Shown here: positions 1 to 7,276 of the stretch, in pieces
Layout of the letters: each line of letters begins with the position of its first letter
How positions within the stretch are numbered: position 1 is the first letter of the stretch
Source of the DNA: Phocaeicola fibrisolvens
GTDB taxonomy: Bacteria; Bacteroidota; Bacteroidia; Bacteroidales; Bacteroidaceae
DNA: 64,000 nt
Direction of reading: 5' to 3'
Assembly (NCBI RefSeq): GCF_025567125.1
Contig: NZ_JAOQJI010000014.1
Coordinates: 1 to 64,000 of the forward strand
Notes under the pieces: generated by a model
Seen by the model: the letters and a program-made list of their open reading frames with translations, nothing else
Told to the model about the DNA's origin: nothing
The model's database searches: none
Position numbers and translations under genes: made by a program

Positions 1-64
1 ATTCAAATCCGTTCTCCCCAAAATTACTCATAACAAATTGAATCTCAATAATTTCAAAGAACTA

Positions 65-334
65 CTATGATTTTTTAGTGGACACTAATGATTTCGGATT
101 GCAATTATAGGGAGGTTCTACTGACTGGTAGGTCTCTTTCAGTTCCTCTATCTCTTCCGGGTGACACTTGATTGTGCACCGGTCGAACTGATCTATGTCG
201 AAATAGCAAAACATTTTTCCGTTTACGTAGAAAGCGAGGAAAGAATGCTTTCCGTGAAAGAATTTCTCGAAAGGCGTTTTTTCCTCACTTCCCGGGAGGG
301 AAAGGCAATAAGTTCGGAATCCTTCTATGTCCAT
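65..334 (-). pseudogene. MmcQ/YjbR-family protein, C-terminally truncated
   Basis: The 89-residue product has the start of the MmcQ/YjbR (CyaY-like fold) family: MDIEGFRTYCLSLPGSEEKTP, then the FLAFYVNGKMFCYFDID strand region and KCHPEEIEELKETY. The family is usually about 110-120 residues and continues after the NPK motif with a conserved HW and a final helix. Here the reading frame leaves the family pattern after NPK and stops within ten residues, and the other frames downstream do not restore the missing part. I infer a truncated or decayed gene; a functional short form cannot be excluded. It lies 29 bp downstream of the next minus-strand gene. The family's molecular role is not settled. 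Confidence 0.6.
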
Positions 335-363
335 ATTTTTTGAGGATTTTCCGTTAATTCAGG

Positions 364-720
364 TTACACAATGTTTTTGGCTTGGTTGAAGTCGTGATCC
401 ATGGGGCGGATAAACGACCAGGTGGAATGGATTACATGCCACTTGCCGTTCTCTTCCTTCTGGAACACTTCAATGCAATCATAGGCCATGTTGATTAGGT
501 TCGTGTCGGCAAAAAGCTGGTAGGTCAGTACGGCCATGTCTTTGCCAATCTGCACACGTGGCACACGAAAATCGTAGCTTGGGGCGAACAGTTTGCCGTT
601 GATGGTCTTCAGAAACTGGGCGATGGTTTCGTGGTCGTCAATCCGTTTGTCCGACACGCTGTCGAAATAAGTGAAGCTGCGTTTGGACCATAACTGCTCG
701 TATCTGTAGTTATTCATCAA
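364..720 (-). CDS. NTF2-like (SnoaL/DUF4440) protein, N-terminus probably missing
   Basis: The C-terminal half fits a SnoaL/DUF4440-type NTF2-like domain: KRIDDHETIAQFL, then VQIGKDMAVLTYQL, then an alternating strand ending in WHVIHSTWSFIRP. Proteins of this group usually have about 20-30 more residues at the N-terminus, forming the first helix before the YFDSVSDKRID segment. Here the first start codon is a TTG followed by ATG, and the in-frame sequence upstream does not look like the missing helix. I therefore suspect an N-terminal deletion or an upstream frameshift. Such domains bind small ligands or act as isomerases or hydrolases; no specific substrate can be named. The gene follows the glnN terminator on the same strand. 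Confidence 0.55.
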   Translation of the reverse strand: MMNNYRYEQLWSKRSFTYFDSVSDKRIDDHETIAQFLKTINGKLFAPSYDFRVPRVQIGKDMAVLTYQLFADTNLINMAYDCIEVFQKEENGKWHVIHSTWSFIRPMDHDFNQAKNIV

Positions 721-769
721 GGAATGGTGCCATAACCTGTGCTTATGTGAAAGGCTTGAGGAGGTTTAC

Positions 770-806
770 AAAAAACAGAGGCCACGACCTCCACGGTCGC
801 GGCCTC
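770..806 (-). terminator. Rho-independent terminator of glnN
   Basis: A 12-bp stem (GAGGCCGCGACC with GGTCGTGGCCTC, one G-T pair) with a five-base loop is followed on the minus strand by TGTTTTTTG. It lies about 50 bp after the glnN stop codon, so it should end the nitrogen-assimilation transcript. Confidence 0.9.
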
Positions 807-855
807 TTTCTCAAACAACCAATAAGAAATAAGAGATAATCCTTTAGGGTGTGGA

Positions 856-3048
856 TTATCTGATGAACAGCAGTTCTCTATATTTAGGAAGTGTCCACAT
901 CTGGTCGTCGACAATCAGTTCAAGCTTGTCGATGTGGTAACGAATCTGTTCCAGCATCGGAGTAATCTTGTCGTGATATTCAACGGCTTTCGCACGTTCG
1001 TCAGTAATCTTGTTGGCTACTTTACGTGCTTCTACCATTGTGTCTACGTGTTCCTTGATGTAAGAAGTGTGTTCTGAAATCTTACGGATGATAGCCAGGT
1101 TCTCGGCAGACAGCTTTTCGGCTTCTTCTGCAGGGAAAATCTGTTTCATCTTGTAGACATTGTCAATCAGTTTGCTCTGGTATTCAATGGCTACCGGAAC
1201 TACGTGGTTCATTACCAGGTCGCCCAAAACGCGGGCTTCAATCTGGATTTTCTTGGTATAGGTTTCCCATTTCACTTCGTTGCGGGCTTCCAGTTCCTTG
1301 CGGGTCATGACGCCGGCAGATTCGAACATGCGTACGCTGTCTTCTGTCAGATACTGGTCGAAGATGACCGGACAGCTGGTTTCGCAGTCCAGTCCACGGC
1401 GTGCTGCTTCTTCTTTCCATTCATCGCTGTATCCGTTGCCGTCGAAGCGGATAGGCTTGCTCAGTTTGATGTATTTGCGTACTACCTGAATGATGGCTGA
1501 AATCTTCGGTTCGCCTTTTTCAATCAGTTCGTCTACTTCTTTCTTGAATTCTGTGAGCTGTTCGGCTACGGCTGTGTTCAGGGCGATCATGGCGCTGGCG
1601 CAGTTGGCTTCTGAACCTACGGCACGGAATTCAAAACGGTTACCTGTGAAAGCGAATGGAGAAGTACGGTTACGGTCGGTGTTATCAATCAACAGTTCCG
1701 GAATCTGCGGAATGTCGAGTTTCATACCGTGTTTGCCGCCCAAAGAAATCAATTCATCGGTTGCACTTTCTTCCATGTGGTCAAGCACTTTGCTCAACTG
1801 GCTTCCCAGGAATGAAGAGATGATGGCGGGAGGTGCTTCGTTGGCTCCCAGACGGTGTGCGTTGGTAGCGCTCATGATGGAAGCTTTCAGCAAACCGTTG
1901 TGACGATATACAGCCATCAATGTGTTGACGATGAATGTAATGAAGCGCAGGTTCTCTTCCGGAGTCTTGCCCGGAGCCATCAGCAGCGTACCGGTATCTG
2001 TACCGAGTGACCAGTTGTTGTGCTTACCGGAACCGTTGACACCTTTGAACGGTTTTTCGTGCAACAGTACGCGGAATCCGTGTGTGCGGGCTACTTTCCG
2101 CATCAAGGACATGATGAGCATGTTATGGTCTACGGCCAAGTTACATTCTTCGAAGATAGGAGCCAATTCGAACTGGTTCGGAGCTACCTCATTGTGGCGT
2201 GTCTTTACCGGAATGCCCAGTTCAAGAGCCTGGATTTCGAGGTCTTTCATGAAAGCAGCTACACGAGTCGGGATGGCACCGAAATAGTGGTCTTCCAGCT
2301 GCTGGTTTTTAGATGCTTCGTGACCCATCAGCGTACGTCCTGTCAGCAACAGGTCCGGACGTGCGGCATACAAACCTTCGTCTACCAGGAAGTATTCCTG
2401 TTCCCATCCCAAGTAAGCCATCACTTTCTTCACATTCGGGTCGAAATAGTGGCAAACGTCTACTGCCGCTTTGTTGACTGCACGGAGGGCTTTCAGAAGC
2501 GGAGCCTTGTAGTCGAGTGATTCACCAGTATAGGCAATGAAGATTGTCGGGATGCACAAGGTGTCGTCTACTACGAACACAGGTGAGGAAGGATCCCATG
2601 CGCTGTATCCGCGGGCCTCGAAGGTGTTACGGATTCCGCCGTTTGGGAAAGATGAAGCATCCGGTTCCTGCTGTACAAGGAGCTTTCCGGAGAATTCTTC
2701 CATCATACCACCTTTTCCATCGTGTTCTACGAATGCATCGTGTTTCTCGGCTGTTCCTTCTGTCAGTGGCTGGAACCAGTGGGTATAATGGGTGGCTCCC
2801 AGTTCTCCAGCCCATCGTTTCATTCCGGCGGCCACTTCATCGGCAATGTCCCTGTCCATTGGTGCCCCGTTGTCCATGGCATCCACCAGTCGGGCATAAA
2901 CGGTGCTGGGCAGATACTTGAACATTTTTTCACGGTTGAACACGTATTTCCCGAAATATTCACTCGGACGGCCGTCAGGTACAGCCACGGGTTGCGGCTT
3001 GGCCTGAAACGCTTTTTCAACGACATTGAATCTTAAACTTGTCATCAT
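856..3048 (-). CDS. glnN: Glutamine synthetase type III
   Basis: ATP-dependent glutamine synthetase of the GSIII class, joining ammonia to glutamate in the cytoplasm. The 730-residue length matches GSIII (about 700-730) and is far longer than GSI. Visible motifs are GWEQEYFLVD (about residue 215), HNEVAPNQFELAPIFEECN (about 290, the metal/glutamate-site glutamate region), EKPFKGVNGSGKHNNWS (about 335, ATP site) and NRTSPFAFTGNRFEFRAVGS (about 460). The long helical C-terminus is typical of the class. It is the last gene of the block outer-membrane protein - glnK - amtB - glnN, separated from amtB by a 100-bp gap with a strong hairpin. The context indicates control by nitrogen supply. Confidence 0.97.
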   Translation of the reverse strand: MMTSLRFNVVEKAFQAKPQPVAVPDGRPSEYFGKYVFNREKMFKYLPSTVYARLVDAMDNGAPMDRDIADEVAAGMKRWAGELGATHYTHWFQPLTEGTAEKHDAFVEHDGKGGMMEEFSGKLLVQQEPDASSFPNGGIRNTFEARGYSAWDPSSPVFVVDDTLCIPTIFIAYTGESLDYKAPLLKALRAVNKAAVDVCHYFDPNVKKVMAYLGWEQEYFLVDEGLYAARPDLLLTGRTLMGHEASKNQQLEDHYFGAIPTRVAAFMKDLEIQALELGIPVKTRHNEVAPNQFELAPIFEECNLAVDHNMLIMSLMRKVARTHGFRVLLHEKPFKGVNGSGKHNNWSLGTDTGTLLMAPGKTPEENLRFITFIVNTLMAVYRHNGLLKASIMSATNAHRLGANEAPPAIISSFLGSQLSKVLDHMEESATDELISLGGKHGMKLDIPQIPELLIDNTDRNRTSPFAFTGNRFEFRAVGSEANCASAMIALNTAVAEQLTEFKKEVDELIEKGEPKISAIIQVVRKYIKLSKPIRFDGNGYSDEWKEEAARRGLDCETSCPVIFDQYLTEDSVRMFESAGVMTRKELEARNEVKWETYTKKIQIEARVLGDLVMNHVVPVAIEYQSKLIDNVYKMKQIFPAEEAEKLSAENLAIIRKISEHTSYIKEHVDTMVEARKVANKITDERAKAVEYHDKITPMLEQIRYHIDKLELIVDDQMWTLPKYRELLFIR

Positions 3049-3103
3049 ACTTCAATTTTTTCATTAGTTGTTATTCAGTTATTCTGTTATTTGTCTTTTT
3101 GTG

Positions 3104-3141
3104 TTGCCGGAAAAGCCTGACAGTTGCTTTTCCGGCAGCAA
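3104..3141 (-). promoter_or_regulatory. Hairpin in the amtB-glnN intergenic gap
   Basis: GCCGGAAAAGC (3106-3116) pairs perfectly with GCTTTTCCGGC (3126-3136) around a nine-base loop. Neither strand has a U-run after it, so it is not an ordinary intrinsic terminator. It may be a processing, stability or attenuation element setting the amtB:glnN ratio (inference). Confidence 0.5.
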
Positions 3142-3148
3142 AGAATCA

Positions 3149-4411
3149 TTATCGGTTGTAGGCTGATTCCCCATGCTCATAAATATCCAGCCCTTCTTCC
3201 TCTACCCGTTTGTCTACCCGGATGCCTATCATCCTGTCTGTGACCTTGAACAGCAGATAAGTCATGACTGCGCTGAATACGATGGAAATCAAGGTAGCTG
3301 CCACTTGTATCCACAGCTGGTGCCAGTCACCGTAAAGGGCTCCTTCCGCCCCTTCTTCGCCTGTAATGAAACGGGTGGCGAAGACACCGGTCAGGATAGA
3401 ACCGATGATACCGCCCACTCCGTGCACACCGAAAGCATCGAGAGTGTCATCGTATTTCAGCTTTGGCTTGATGACGGCTACCATGTAGAAACAGACTATC
3501 GGGGTTATCAGTCCGATGAAGAAGGCTCCCAGAATACCGGTGCTTCCGGCAGCGGGTGTGATGGCTACCAGTCCTGATACTGCACCCGTACAGGCACCTA
3601 CGGTAGTCGGCTTCTTGTTGTAAATCCAGTCGATAGCCATCCAGGTAAGCGCAGCCACACAGGTAGCCAGGTGTGTCACCAGAAAGGCATTGGCGGCGAT
3701 ACCGTCGGCACAAAGGCCGCTTCCGGCATTGAAGCCAAACCATCCCAGCCACAGAAAGGCGGTTCCCATAAAGACGAAGGTGATGTTGTGCGGAGCCATG
3801 GGATGTCCAATCTTATAATCGCGCCGTTTCCCTATCAGTATGGCCATGACCAGGGCTGCGATGCCGGCATTGATGTGTACCACGGTTCCACCGGCAAAGT
3901 CGATGGCACCCATCTGCTGGAGAAAACCTCCTCCCCATACCCAGTGGGCCATCGGTATGTACACCAGGATGCTCCAAAGCACTGTAAACATCAGGAAACC
4001 GGCAAACTTGACCCGTTCCGCAAAAGCTCCCAGAATCAAGGCGGGAGTAATGACGGCAAACATACACTGGAAGAGTACGAACATCAGTTCCGGAATCCGG
4101 CCTGTAGTCAGGCTGGAAGTAGTGATTCCTTGCAGGAAGAGCTTGTCGAAACCACCGATGAAATGTCTCCAGACGCTGTCAGTCTCCATCAGGCTGCTGC
4201 CAAATACGAAACTGTAGCCGAACGCTACCCAGAGTATGCTGACTGCTCCTACGATGAGCAGACTCTGCATGATGATGCTCAAGACATTTTTCTGTCTGAC
4301 CAGTCCGCCATAGAACAAGGCAATGCCCGGAATAGTCATCAATAGAACGAGCAGGGTGGCCACGATTATCCAGGCCGTATTCCCTGAATCCAGTATCATA
4401 GTTGTATTCAT
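3149..4411 (-). CDS. amtB: Ammonium transporter AmtB
   Basis: Inner-membrane Amt/Rh channel for ammonium. The 420 residues form about eleven transmembrane segments. Family motifs are GIALFYGGLVRQKN in the first segments, GAFAERVKFAGF, the pore-histidine segment VVHINAG, HPMAPHNITFVFMGTAFLWLGW and the second pore histidine in DAFGVHGVGGIIGSILTG. The first segment carries no clear cleavable signal peptide, so the start was placed at MNTTMILDSGN. It is followed by glnN and preceded at 51 bp by glnK, the usual partner that plugs the channel when nitrogen is plentiful. The soluble C-terminal tail, which contacts GlnK in this family, is present. Confidence 0.97.
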   Translation of the reverse strand: MNTTMILDSGNTAWIIVATLLVLLMTIPGIALFYGGLVRQKNVLSIIMQSLLIVGAVSILWVAFGYSFVFGSSLMETDSVWRHFIGGFDKLFLQGITTSSLTTGRIPELMFVLFQCMFAVITPALILGAFAERVKFAGFLMFTVLWSILVYIPMAHWVWGGGFLQQMGAIDFAGGTVVHINAGIAALVMAILIGKRRDYKIGHPMAPHNITFVFMGTAFLWLGWFGFNAGSGLCADGIAANAFLVTHLATCVAALTWMAIDWIYNKKPTTVGACTGAVSGLVAITPAAGSTGILGAFFIGLITPIVCFYMVAVIKPKLKYDDTLDAFGVHGVGGIIGSILTGVFATRFITGEEGAEGALYGDWHQLWIQVAATLISIVFSAVMTYLLFKVTDRMIGIRVDKRVEEEGLDIYEHGESAYNR

Positions 4412-4462
4412 ATATCAATTCGTTTTAGTTGTAAATGTATTGTATAGTAGCTTGTAAAACTT

Positions 4463-4819
4463 TTATTTCTCCTGTTCGGCATTGTAGAGGGCGATGTCGC
4501 CCCGTTCTCCGGTGCGGATGCGGATGGAATCTTCCACGGGGATGATGAAAATACGACCGTCGCCGATTTCACCGGTGTAGGCCGATTTCAGGATGGCCTG
4601 TACGGTTTTCTCCACATTCTTCTCACGCACCACAATGGAAATCAGGATACGTTCAATGGAACTGGTGTCATACACCACCCCACGATAGATACGTCCTTCA
4701 CGGGTCTTCCCGATACCTCTTACTTCATAGTAGGAGAACCATTCGATGTCGGCGGCCAGCAGTGCCTCCTTCACTTCTTCGAACTTGGTCCTACGGATGA
4801 TTGCTTCAATTTTCTTCAT
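4463..4819 (-). CDS. glnK: PII nitrogen regulatory protein
   Basis: Trimeric PII signal protein that senses 2-oxoglutarate and ATP/ADP and gates AmtB. It is 118 residues, slightly longer than the usual 112. It begins MKKIEAIIRRTKFEEVKEAL as in the family. The T-loop contains REGRIYRGVVYDTSS, keeping both tyrosines, including the one uridylylated in enterobacteria. The B-loop signature TGEIGDGRIFI that binds the nucleotide phosphates is intact. It lies directly upstream of amtB, the classic glnK-amtB arrangement. Whether the tyrosine is modified in this organism cannot be read from sequence. Confidence 0.96.
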   Translation of the reverse strand: MKKIEAIIRRTKFEEVKEALLAADIEWFSYYEVRGIGKTREGRIYRGVVYDTSSIERILISIVVREKNVEKTVQAILKSAYTGEIGDGRIFIIPVEDSIRIRTGERGDIALYNAEQEK

Positions 4820-4936
4820 AATAACGTTGTATTTGTATTTTGTATTGTTGTTCTATTATCCTGTTTGAATCTTTTTTCCTTAAGCTTTAGCTAATACCTT
4901 GTCTCTCTTTTTTCCTAATCGTATGTTTCTATATTA

Positions 4937-5638
4937 TTAAAAACTGAGTCCGAATACAAAATAGGCACCTTCAGTAGCCGGATTCCAAGTGGCTTGGGCA
5001 AATACCGGAAGTGAGAAGGAGTCGGTAAACTTGATTTCCTTCGTGGCTGTCAGGCTGATGTGGGATACCTCAAATCCGGTAGCCCCGTTGTTGTAGAAGC
5101 TGGTTTCCCATGGAGTAGCTCCGATTTCTGCCGACCATTCCAGGCCTCCCAGCTTGAAGGGAGCGGCGATGCTGAAGTAGGAAGAATAGGCCCGGTCGCC
5201 ATTGGCTTTTACTCCGTCGGCCCCTGCAAAGTTGGTGTACCAGTTGACGGCCAGTACGCCAAAATCGTATCCCATCTGAGCTTCGTAAACGTGTGTTGTG
5301 TTGTGTGCGCCGTAGTGAAAATACTGCGGTCCGTTGTTGAACCAATAATCAGTAACCGATACACTGAATCCTCCGGTGCTGTAGCCTAAAGTCAGGTCGA
5401 ATTCTTTGGTATCTTCTTTATCGATTCCCACAGAACCCCATCCTGAAAGGCTAAATCCTTTGTAGGACACGGAGGCAGAAGGCTGAATGCTGACATTTCC
5501 TAAGTCTTGTCCACGCCAGATATATCCGCTGACAAGGTCAGCACCGATGCTGGCTTCTACTTTGTCTTGAGCCATCGAAATGGCTGGAGCTCCCGCTAAT
5601 GTGAGCAGTGCGACTCCGGTGAGATACATTCTTTTCAT
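4937..5638 (-). CDS. Predicted outer-membrane beta-barrel of the TorF/Gcw_chp type
   Basis: Exported protein of 233 residues with a signal peptide ending near APAISMAQD. The mature part is a chain of short amphipathic strands rich in Gly, Tyr and Ser, with a family-like opening (EASIGADLVSGYIWRGQDLG) and a terminal strand ending in Phe (AYFVFGLSF), as expected for a BAM-inserted barrel. It resembles the putative porins TorF/Gcw_chp. It heads the minus-strand block with glnK 117 bp downstream, so a role in nitrogen-linked uptake across the outer membrane is plausible by context only. Confidence 0.8.
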   Translation of the reverse strand: MKRMYLTGVALLTLAGAPAISMAQDKVEASIGADLVSGYIWRGQDLGNVSIQPSASVSYKGFSLSGWGSVGIDKEDTKEFDLTLGYSTGGFSVSVTDYWFNNGPQYFHYGAHNTTHVYEAQMGYDFGVLAVNWYTNFAGADGVKANGDRAYSSYFSIAAPFKLGGLEWSAEIGATPWETSFYNNGATGFEVSHISLTATKEIKFTDSFSLPVFAQATWNPATEGAYFVFGLSF

Positions 5639-6005
5639 TTGCTTTCGTGTTTTTAGTTAATGTTTCTGTTTACTGTCTCTTTTATTCGCAATATCGTTTT
5701 GTCGTTTGTTTTTGTATTTTGCTTTCTTTTTGTTTTTCGATATGCAAATGTACTTCCTTTTAGACGTATATTTTAATAAATAACTCTCTTTTTTGTGTTA
5801 TATTTTTTGCTGTGTCGGTTTTCTCTGTTTTTATGGGTATAATGTTTTAAATTGAAATATTTTATCCCTTGTTTGGTTTCATTTGTTTAATGTCATTTTT
5901 CTGTTCCAATTAAAAAATACCACGAAGGAATTGTTTTTGGCTGTGGAGAGCTGTGTCTCCAGCTGTTTTTTCTGTACTTTTGTGGCGTTTTAATCATACA
6001 ATTTT
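5639..6005. promoter_or_regulatory. Divergent intergenic region (nitrogen block / ATP-grasp gene)
   Basis: An AT-rich 367-bp gap between divergent genes. On the minus strand a TACATTTG -7 element (5745-5752) leaves a leader of about 100 bases before the outer-membrane protein. On the plus strand a TACTTTTG -7 element (5975-5982) lies just before the ATP-grasp gene. No other ORF or clear operator was seen. Confidence 0.55.
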
Positions 6006-7211
6006 ATGTCGTCATCTATCTATTTGTTCAATCCGGACTATGATATGGCCATGGCCAATTTTACTCCCTATTATAAAGCACCGGCAGAAATTGTCCGTAT
6101 GGCTGCCGATTTCTCCGTACTTCCGGTATGGTTTGCCGAGCCTGGATGTGGAATAAAGGTCGACCAGTTGGAACGGGTGGAGCTTCTTGCCCGCCAGTTG
6201 TCTGAGACCTGTCAGGAGGAAGAGGGGCGTTGTAAATGGCGGCAGTTTGTTTTTTCATTCAGTTGGACGGAGAAATGGGTATCAGCTTCTTTTCTTCCGT
6301 GGGGATGGACGCCTTGTCTGGTTCATCGCTTACGGTTGGAGGGAGTGGAAGAGCAGTTTCTTCCTTCTCTGGAGCGGCTGCGTCAGATTCGTTATCTGTC
6401 TTCCCGTCAGCGTTGTCTGGAGGTGTTTCCGGCTTTTTCTGGTTGGGAGGGAGTTTGTGGTGAGATGAAAGCCTGTCAAAGCCTTTGTGAGGTAGAAGAT
6501 TTTATCAAAGAAAGGAAACAGGTGATATTGAAGGCTCCCTGGTCGGGAAGTGGACGAGGACTGTGGAAGGTCTCTTCTGAAAGTTGGAATACGCAGCTGG
6601 CCGGATGGGCTTCCCGTATTATGAAGGTACAGGGAGTCTTAATGGCTGAACCGATTTATGACAAGGTGGCTGATTTTGCTATGGAGTTTTTGATGACAGA
6701 AGAAGGGGAGTTTCGCTTTGTCGGGTATTCTTATTTTGATACGGATGTGCATGGCAATTATAAGGCAAATCGTTTGATGAGTAATGCAGCGATAGAAGAA
6801 GAACTTTCACATTTTGTTTCTTTGGAACTGCTTTGGCAGGTGAGGAGTTGTTTGGAAGAGGTCTTGAAAAAAATGTTGGGGAAAAGTTACCAAGGCTATT
6901 TGGGGGTAGACATGATGGTATGTCGTATAGGGCACGGCTATCGGATACATCCTTGTGTGGAAATTAATTTGAGGATGAATATGGGGGTGCTCTCCCGAAT
7001 TCTGTATGACAGGTTTGTACATCCTTTGTCGGAAGGAGAATATGTGGTAGAGCATTACACTCGTGAGGAAGAAGCATTCTCCTTTCATCGGGAAATGATG
7101 GAAAAATATCCGTTGAAGTGGAAGAATGGAAGAATTTCAGCCGGCTACCTGCCTTTGACTCCGGTGCGTGAGGATACTCGGTTTCAGGCCTATCTGAAGG
7201 TTCATGAATAG
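6006..7211 (+). CDS. ATP-grasp-like protein of unknown substrate
   Basis: 401-residue cytoplasmic protein that I cannot assign to a named family. The C-terminal two thirds look like an ATP-grasp fold: VILKAPWSGSGRGL (about residue 172, Lys plus Gly-rich ATP loop), MAEPIYDKVADFAMEF (about 217), and GYLGVDMMV followed by HPCVEINLRMNMG (about 300-325), with Glu and Asn placed as Mg-binding residues. The N-terminus (SIYLFNPDYDMAMAN) is characteristic and not part of a standard ATP-grasp enzyme. The expected role is ATP-dependent carboxylate-amine or carboxylate-thiol ligation, but the substrate is unknown. It stands alone between two terminators. TTTTATGTCGTC supplies the start; no strong Shine-Dalgarno is visible, which is common in this phylum. 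Confidence 0.7.
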   Translation: MSSSIYLFNPDYDMAMANFTPYYKAPAEIVRMAADFSVLPVWFAEPGCGIKVDQLERVELLARQLSETCQEEEGRCKWRQFVFSFSWTEKWVSASFLPWGWTPCLVHRLRLEGVEEQFLPSLERLRQIRYLSSRQRCLEVFPAFSGWEGVCGEMKACQSLCEVEDFIKERKQVILKAPWSGSGRGLWKVSSESWNTQLAGWASRIMKVQGVLMAEPIYDKVADFAMEFLMTEEGEFRFVGYSYFDTDVHGNYKANRLMSNAAIEEELSHFVSLELLWQVRSCLEEVLKKMLGKSYQGYLGVDMMVCRIGHGYRIHPCVEINLRMNMGVLSRILYDRFVHPLSEGEYVVEHYTREEEAFSFHREMMEKYPLKWKNGRISAGYLPLTPVREDTRFQAYLKVHE

Positions 7212-7222
7212 GTTTTCTGCAT

Positions 7223-7255
7223 AAAAAAAGTCCGGAAGGATTTCCGGACTTTTTC
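7223..7255. terminator. Bidirectional terminator
   Basis: AAAAGTCCGGAA and TTCCGGACTTTT form a perfect 12-bp stem flanked by A-run and T-run. It sits between the convergent ATP-grasp and PpiD-like genes and can serve both strands. Confidence 0.9.
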
Positions 7256-7276
7256 TTATTCTATGTGTGAAAGTGA

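Noticed and set aside
717..914. A 65-residue minus-strand ORF between the SnoaL-like gene and glnN.
   Set aside because: It overlaps the glnN 3' end and its terminator and has no recognisable motif.
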